A DNA stretch of 9,737 nt from Anammoximicrobium sp032229885 (lineage in GTDB: Bacteria > Planctomycetota > Planctomycetia > Pirellulales > Pirellulaceae), in assembly GCA_032229885.1 (NCBI GenBank), contig JAVYAJ010000386.1:1-9737 (forward strand), in the 5' to 3' direction. This document shows, one piece after another, positions 6,475 through 9,737 of the stretch. Each line of letters opens with the position of its first letter. Position 1 is the first letter of the stretch. The notes beneath the pieces are model-generated. The model had not been told where the DNA came from, did not search any database, and saw only the letters and a program-made list of their open reading frames with translations. The translations under genes were made by a program, and so were the position numbers.

Positions 6475-6808
6475 CTTAGGATCGTTCGATTATTTAGCGT
6501 CCGATCGTTTACTGGGAAGGCGTGGCGATTTGTAGTCGTTCACGGTTTGTCACGCCAGCCTAACGGCGACAACCTGCGGTGCAGGACAAGCGAGCCTTGG
6601 AGAACGGTCAGCGAGAATTGAAGCGGAAGGGCGCAAGCCCTCCGGTGTGTCTGCTGGCGGTCGATCCAATTGGTCCGCTACGAAGAACCTACCTACCTCG
6701 AAGGGCCGGACGGCTTGCGCCGTTCCGCTTCCGTTAGCGGCGCATTCCCTGAACGGTTACGCTGATCCTAGATATCAACCGAACACTCATTGATCGAACG
6801 ATCCTTAG
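6475..6808. repeat. 334-bp segment bounded by 16-bp inverted repeats
   Basis: CTTAGGATCGTTCGAT (6475-6490) and the reverse complement of 6793-6808, CTAAGGATCGTTCGAT, match at 15 of 16 bases. Together they bound a non-coding segment containing the inverted hairpin pair. The layout is like a small non-autonomous element, but I see no target-site duplication in the flanks and no transposase. Confidence 0.45.
6620..6731. repeat. Inverted pair of REP-like hairpins
   Basis: The 26-base arms 6620-6645 and 6706-6731 are inverted copies that match at 24 of 26 positions. Each arm is itself a hairpin with a GCAA (GNRA) tetraloop and a bulged A in the stem. The cores are AGGGC-GCAA-GCCCT in the left arm and, read on the - strand, ACGGC-GCAA-GCCGT in the right arm. 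The two differences are the two sides of one base pair, so pairing is kept. About 60 bases separate the arms. This is the build of a BIME/REP doublet. Confidence 0.75.
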
Positions 6809-6988
6809 GACCGCCCCGCGCCCTCGCGTGCCGGAGCCGCGCCAAGCAGGGCTCGATTCGACCCGAAACGCGGCATGAGGCCGAGTCTGGCCATCAGCGG
6901 CGGTGAACATTGTCGGTTTAGACCGCCAAACTGGCTACGAAGTCGCACGGACACCGGCCGTTCTGCTCAAAAGAATGCCGGATTGCAA

Positions 6989-7018
6989 TGGACATCGAGC
7001 GGCGTTTTCCGCTACGCT
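6989..7018 (+). promoter_or_regulatory. Weak candidate promoter for the exported protein gene
   Basis: TGGACA (5/6 to the -35 consensus, 6989-6994) is separated by 18 bp from TACGCT (3/6 to the -10 consensus, 7013-7018). It would give a leader of about 160 bases before the ATG at 7184. The -10 is poor, so this is tentative. Confidence 0.25.
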
Positions 7019-7183
7019 GGGGCCGGTTTGAACCCGGCTTTTCGCCGAATGCTCACAATCAAGACACGCGGGGTCGGCTCCGCCGCGCGTCGCGCGCCCA
7101 TCCCGATTTGCCCGCGGCCATACGGAAAGCACGACTCCGCCTGGGGATCGAATGCGACACTTCGTTCGCAAGGACCGATCGAC

Positions 7184-7966
7184 ATGGTCAAATCTATCTG
7201 GATTTCTGTTCTCTCTTTGCTCGCATCCATGACTGTCACGATTCCCACAGCAGGCCAGGATTTCCGCATCGAATCGGACGTGTTCGTCGGTGGTGACAGA
7301 GAACCGGTCGCCCAAAGCGTGACTCTGTTCGCCGGTAGCTTGGTTTACGACTTTCCGTTGACCGGGCCTCAAGAGATCACCGTCTTTGACGGCGCGCGAG
7401 GCCGTTTTGTCCTGCTCGACGTGCCTCGTAAGACGAAGACCACGCTGCAGACCCAGGAATTGCTGGAGATTACCGCCGCGATCAAGGTTCAGGCACAAAA
7501 GTTGGACGGCGTGTTCGCCTTTGCGGCCGCGCCGCAATTCAAGACCGAGATCGACAGCCAGACTGGCTGGCTGACGCTGTCCGGCGGCCCGATCACGTAT
7601 CGAACCAAGGGAGTCAAGCCCGAGACGTCGACGGCTGTAACGGCGTATCGAGATTTCGCGGATTGGTATGCACGGCTCAATTCGACGCAGCCCGGCAGCC
7701 TGCCGCCGTTTGCCCGGATGGAATTGAACCGCGTGCTCGAACAGCGGCAGGAGGTGCCCGAAGAAGTCGAGTTGGTCGTCGAACCGAAGAACAGGTGGGC
7801 CGGGAGAAAACTCGTGATCCACAGCCGACACATCTACAACTGGCGTCTGTCGAACACAGACCGCAAACGAATTGACACCGCCGGCGGTTATATGGCCGAT
7901 TTCCAGGCCGTGAGCTTTCCAGAGTACCGCCAGCCCCTGCACTTGACGGCGCAAGCGGGGAAATAG
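7184..7966 (+). CDS. Exported protein of unknown function
   Basis: The 260-residue product starts with a clear Sec signal peptide: MVK, a hydrophobic core SIWISVLSLLASMTVTI to residue 20, then PTAG with likely cleavage before Q25. The mature part begins QDFRIESDVFVGGDREPVAQSVTLFAGSLVYDF, continues with ITVFDGARGRFVLLDVPRKTKTTL, and has a Trp/Tyr-containing region near 157-165. No catalytic motif, lipobox or membrane anchor is visible. I associate this sequence style (secreted, FDxxRGRFVLLD) with a widespread planctomycete family of no known function, but cannot name a domain. The ATG at 7184 is chosen because AAGGA lies nine bases upstream and the signal peptide starts exactly there. The frame stays open upstream to 6875, but that part has no protein character. 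It stands alone, and the next gene converges on it. Confidence 0.8.
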   Translation: MVKSIWISVLSLLASMTVTIPTAGQDFRIESDVFVGGDREPVAQSVTLFAGSLVYDFPLTGPQEITVFDGARGRFVLLDVPRKTKTTLQTQELLEITAAIKVQAQKLDGVFAFAAAPQFKTEIDSQTGWLTLSGGPITYRTKGVKPETSTAVTAYRDFADWYARLNSTQPGSLPPFARMELNRVLEQRQEVPEEVELVVEPKNRWAGRKLVIHSRHIYNWRLSNTDRKRIDTAGGYMADFQAVSFPEYRQPLHLTAQAGK

Positions 7967-8143
7967 GCCGGTGTTGCCGACTTGGCCTCCGCGCGGGCGT
8001 CGAACTGGCTTTCTCGCTCCTCCCCTGCGTTTCCCATGCGTCGGTGTCCCGGAACCGCTGCCGTACACAAACGGACACGTTGTGCGGCCGAAGCCCCGTC
8101 GACCGCGACCGCCGCCGCGTGGCGAGCCGCGCGACGAGCGGGG
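7967..8143. other. Gap between convergent genes
   Basis: These 177 bases separate the stops of the exported protein and the prenyltransferase. I found no gene and no convincing terminator hairpin with a T-run. Confidence 0.4.
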
Positions 8144-9088
8144 TCAGGTCGAGTACACCCAGCGTCCCAGCAGCATCGCCGGTGGCAGCAGGCTCAGGAC
8201 GACCAGCGCCTGGGTTCCGCCGGCGGTCAGAAAGACGATGGCCGCGTCGAGAATGATGATCGACATCAGACAGTGTTTCACCGCGGCTTGCACGCGCGCC
8301 GGGCTCGGATCGGCCAAGGCCATCAGACTGCGTCGGATGATCGGCGTGCCCAACAAGGCCAGCATCAGCAGCCACCACTGGTTTGGCAAGTTGGGCCGCA
8401 GACCTGCTGGAAAGCCGCGCGGCAGCAGCGTCAACAAGGCCAAGCCGCCCAGCATGACGAGCACGCCGCCCGCCAGAGGCCAGACATGACCGATCTCGGT
8501 CTCACGCCGGGCGTACCAGGTGACTCCGACGATATACAGGCCGATGCCGGCTGCTGCGATCAGCGCGTGCGGGGGAAATCCGGCGAGCGCAATTCGTTCG
8601 CCGCCCGTCGCCAGAAAACTGGCCCCCAGCAACACGTTCAGGCTGCGACAAGCCCCCATGAATATCGGCCCCAGCACCGTCGCTTTGACGCCGGCGTCGT
8701 AGGTCAGAATGCAACCAGCCAACGCCAACGCCACCAGCCCGCTGGCGCCGACGGATCCGCGGGACAGCGGACTGAGCGCGACGCCCCAAGCCGCCGCGAC
8801 TCCGCCGACCAGCAGCGCGAACCCGAGCGCGCGGGCCGTGCGCAACGAAATCCGCCCTGCCGGCAGCGGCCGGTCGGGCCGCTGGTGGCGATCGCGCTCG
8901 ACGTCAAATACATCGTTCAACACCATCCCCGCCAGATACATCATGCCCGACGCAGCGAGCAAACCGACCAGCGGACCTGGCGGGGTGAACGCTTGGTGGA
9001 CGCAACAGTACCCCATCAGCACGTCGGCCAGCGCCGTAAAGAGGTTGGGGAACCGCAACAGACGAAGATAATCGAGCAGACGAGCCAT
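8144..9088 (-). CDS. UbiA-family prenyltransferase, EboC-like
   Basis: The 314-residue protein is very hydrophobic, with about eight to nine predicted membrane helices. It carries the UbiA signature NDVFDVERD (N58, D59, D62, D66), the Asp-rich motif that binds Mg-diphosphate of the prenyl donor, followed by RPDRPLPAGRIS. A second conserved region is YDAGVKATVLGPIFMGACRSLNVLLGAS (130-157). That region and the opening LDYLRLLRFPNLFTALADVLMGY resemble EboC proteins, UbiA relatives of the eboABCDEF clusters, more than UbiA or MenA; this is from memory and not certain. UbiA enzymes attach isoprenoid chains to aromatic or other acceptors in the membrane; the acceptor here is unknown. No other ebo or quinone gene lies in the window. 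The ATG at 9088 opens on the canonical N-terminus; only a weak AGGG stands upstream. Confidence 0.85.
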   Translation of the reverse strand: MARLLDYLRLLRFPNLFTALADVLMGYCCVHQAFTPPGPLVGLLAASGMMYLAGMVLNDVFDVERDRHQRPDRPLPAGRISLRTARALGFALLVGGVAAAWGVALSPLSRGSVGASGLVALALAGCILTYDAGVKATVLGPIFMGACRSLNVLLGASFLATGGERIALAGFPPHALIAAAGIGLYIVGVTWYARRETEIGHVWPLAGGVLVMLGGLALLTLLPRGFPAGLRPNLPNQWWLLMLALLGTPIIRRSLMALADPSPARVQAAVKHCLMSIIILDAAIVFLTAGGTQALVVLSLLPPAMLLGRWVYST

Positions 9089-9475
9089 ATCGGGCCCTGG
9101 ATTTCGGATACAAAACCTGTGAGGCGCCGGCGGGCGTCCCGCGGACTCGGACTGCCGCAGTCAATTTCTTAAACTACTACTGCTTCAACTGTTGTGAGTT
9201 TGCGCGCAGCTAGCATCGCTCACAGTCCCAGCGCGGAAAGACCACTCGCAGCGCTCGAACGCCCTCTCGAAAACCGACGGATCGGGCCCAATCGACGGCG
9301 AGCGACATCATCCGCGTTCCATAGCCGTGAGCGCCCCGAGGCGGGTCTTGCGGGAGGGTGACGGATTGCTTCACCATGATGTAACCACTGTTGGCATCCT
9401 TGGTTCTTGGGCTCTTCCCACTGCCAACGGTCAATAGCACGCGGTCGGGCAGCCCCGTTTGGACGCTGAATCTGT
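9089..9475. other. Intergenic region upstream of the prenyltransferase
   Basis: No gene is supported. A short AT-richer patch (about 9163-9205) upstream of the prenyltransferase could hold its promoter, but no good hexamer pair stands out. GTTGGCA (9390-9396) and TGCCAAC (9422-9428) are a perfect 7-bp inverted repeat with a 25-base loop. Confidence 0.4.
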
Positions 9476-9560
9476 TTGGCCAAAGGCCTCCGATCACCGT
9501 AGCCTGGGGCAACGCCCCAGGACTGGCGCCGCGCGTGTGCCTCTGTTGGCTGAAGGCCAT
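9476..9560 (+). repeat. Three-hairpin repeat unit, copy 1
   Basis: The unit holds, in order, a short hairpin GGCC-AAA-GGCC (9478-9488), a strong 8-bp hairpin CCTGGGGC-AAC-GCCCCAGG (9503-9521), and a third hairpin TGGCT-GAA-GGCCA (9547-9559). Copy 2 at 9590-9673 has the same three hairpins in the opposite orientation and almost the same length. Confidence 0.75.
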
Positions 9561-9589
9561 ATTCATGCGGGCGGAGGTGACACGTTGAT

Positions 9590-9673
9590 GATGACCTTCG
9601 GCCAACAAGGTTGCTGTCGTCTCTGACTCCTGGGGCGTTGCCCCAGGCTACGTTGGTGATGGCCTTCGGCCAA
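9590..9673 (-). repeat. Three-hairpin repeat unit, copy 2 (inverted)
   Basis: Read on the - strand, it has TGGCC-GAA-GGCCA (9672-9660), CCTGGGGC-AAC-GCCCCAGG (9647-9629) and TGGCC-GAA-GGTCA (9603-9591). A 25-base core around the central hairpin (9628-9652) is identical to copy 1 at 9498-9522. The 22 or so bases between the second and third hairpins have diverged in sequence but not in length. Confidence 0.75.
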
Positions 9674-9737
9674 CACGCTTCCTGTCGCCTGTGCTGCGCA
9701 ACAGTCATGCAATACCAAATTCATATAAACCCCATAA

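Larger units (their letters stand above)
6306..7183. other. Divergent intergenic region with nested inverted repeats
   Basis: These roughly 880 bases separate the divergent pseudouridine synthase and exported-protein genes. I see no supported coding sequence. The left part holds an imperfect 16-bp inverted repeat (6475-6490 and 6793-6808) that encloses a pair of inverted hairpins (6620-6645 and 6706-6731). The right part may hold the promoter of the exported protein gene. Confidence 0.6.

Noticed and set aside
6875..7183. N-terminal extension of the exported protein from an upstream ATG
   Set aside because: The extra 103 residues are Arg/Ala-rich without domain character, while a signal peptide with a proper ribosome binding site starts at 7184.
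9210..9608. 132-residue ORF on the - strand
   Set aside because: It runs through the three-hairpin repeat, has no ribosome binding site or family resemblance I can see, and looks like a repeat-derived spurious frame.

Overview
The window looks like chromosomal DNA of a planctomycete, probably near Pirellulales. This rests on the high GC content, a large YD-repeat (RHS) protein, a secreted protein of a type I associate with planctomycetes, many hairpin repeats with GNRA- or GAA-type loops between genes, and loosely packed genes in small operons. No taxonomic marker gene is present, so this is an inference.

Layout. Positions 1-1511 hold the 5'-incomplete remains of an RHS/YD-repeat protein on the + strand. 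It stops in mid-repeat, and its frame then runs on by chance, antisense to a STAS gene, to a stop at 1886. Positions 1515-2346 (-) carry a two-gene partner-switching unit: an RsbW/SpoIIAB-like HATPase anti-sigma kinase followed by a STAS anti-sigma-factor antagonist. A serine tRNA (anticodon UGA) lies at 2711-2797 (-). After a long gene-free stretch comes a bacterioferritin on the + strand (3546-4043). It converges on a - strand operon of an RluB-type 23S rRNA pseudouridine synthase (start near 6305) and a PyrK-like flavin/iron-sulphur electron-transfer protein, joined by an ATGA start/stop overlap. A divergent intergenic region of about 880 bp (6306-7183) holds nested inverted repeats. It is followed by an exported protein of unknown function (7184-7966, +), a convergent UbiA-family membrane prenyltransferase resembling EboC (8144-9088, -), and a terminal gene-free region of about 650 bp with two inverted copies of a three-hairpin repeat.

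Function. The genes do not form one pathway: regulation, iron storage, translation, redox and lipid/isoprenoid chemistry are each represented by one or two genes. I see no defence system, CRISPR array, transposase, phage or secondary-metabolite cluster. The most distinctive content is structural: a REP-like hairpin inside the RHS reading frame, a REP-like inverted pair with a compensatory base-pair change bounded by a longer imperfect inverted repeat, a two-copy three-hairpin element, and a long Gly/Arg-rich tail on the pseudouridine synthase.
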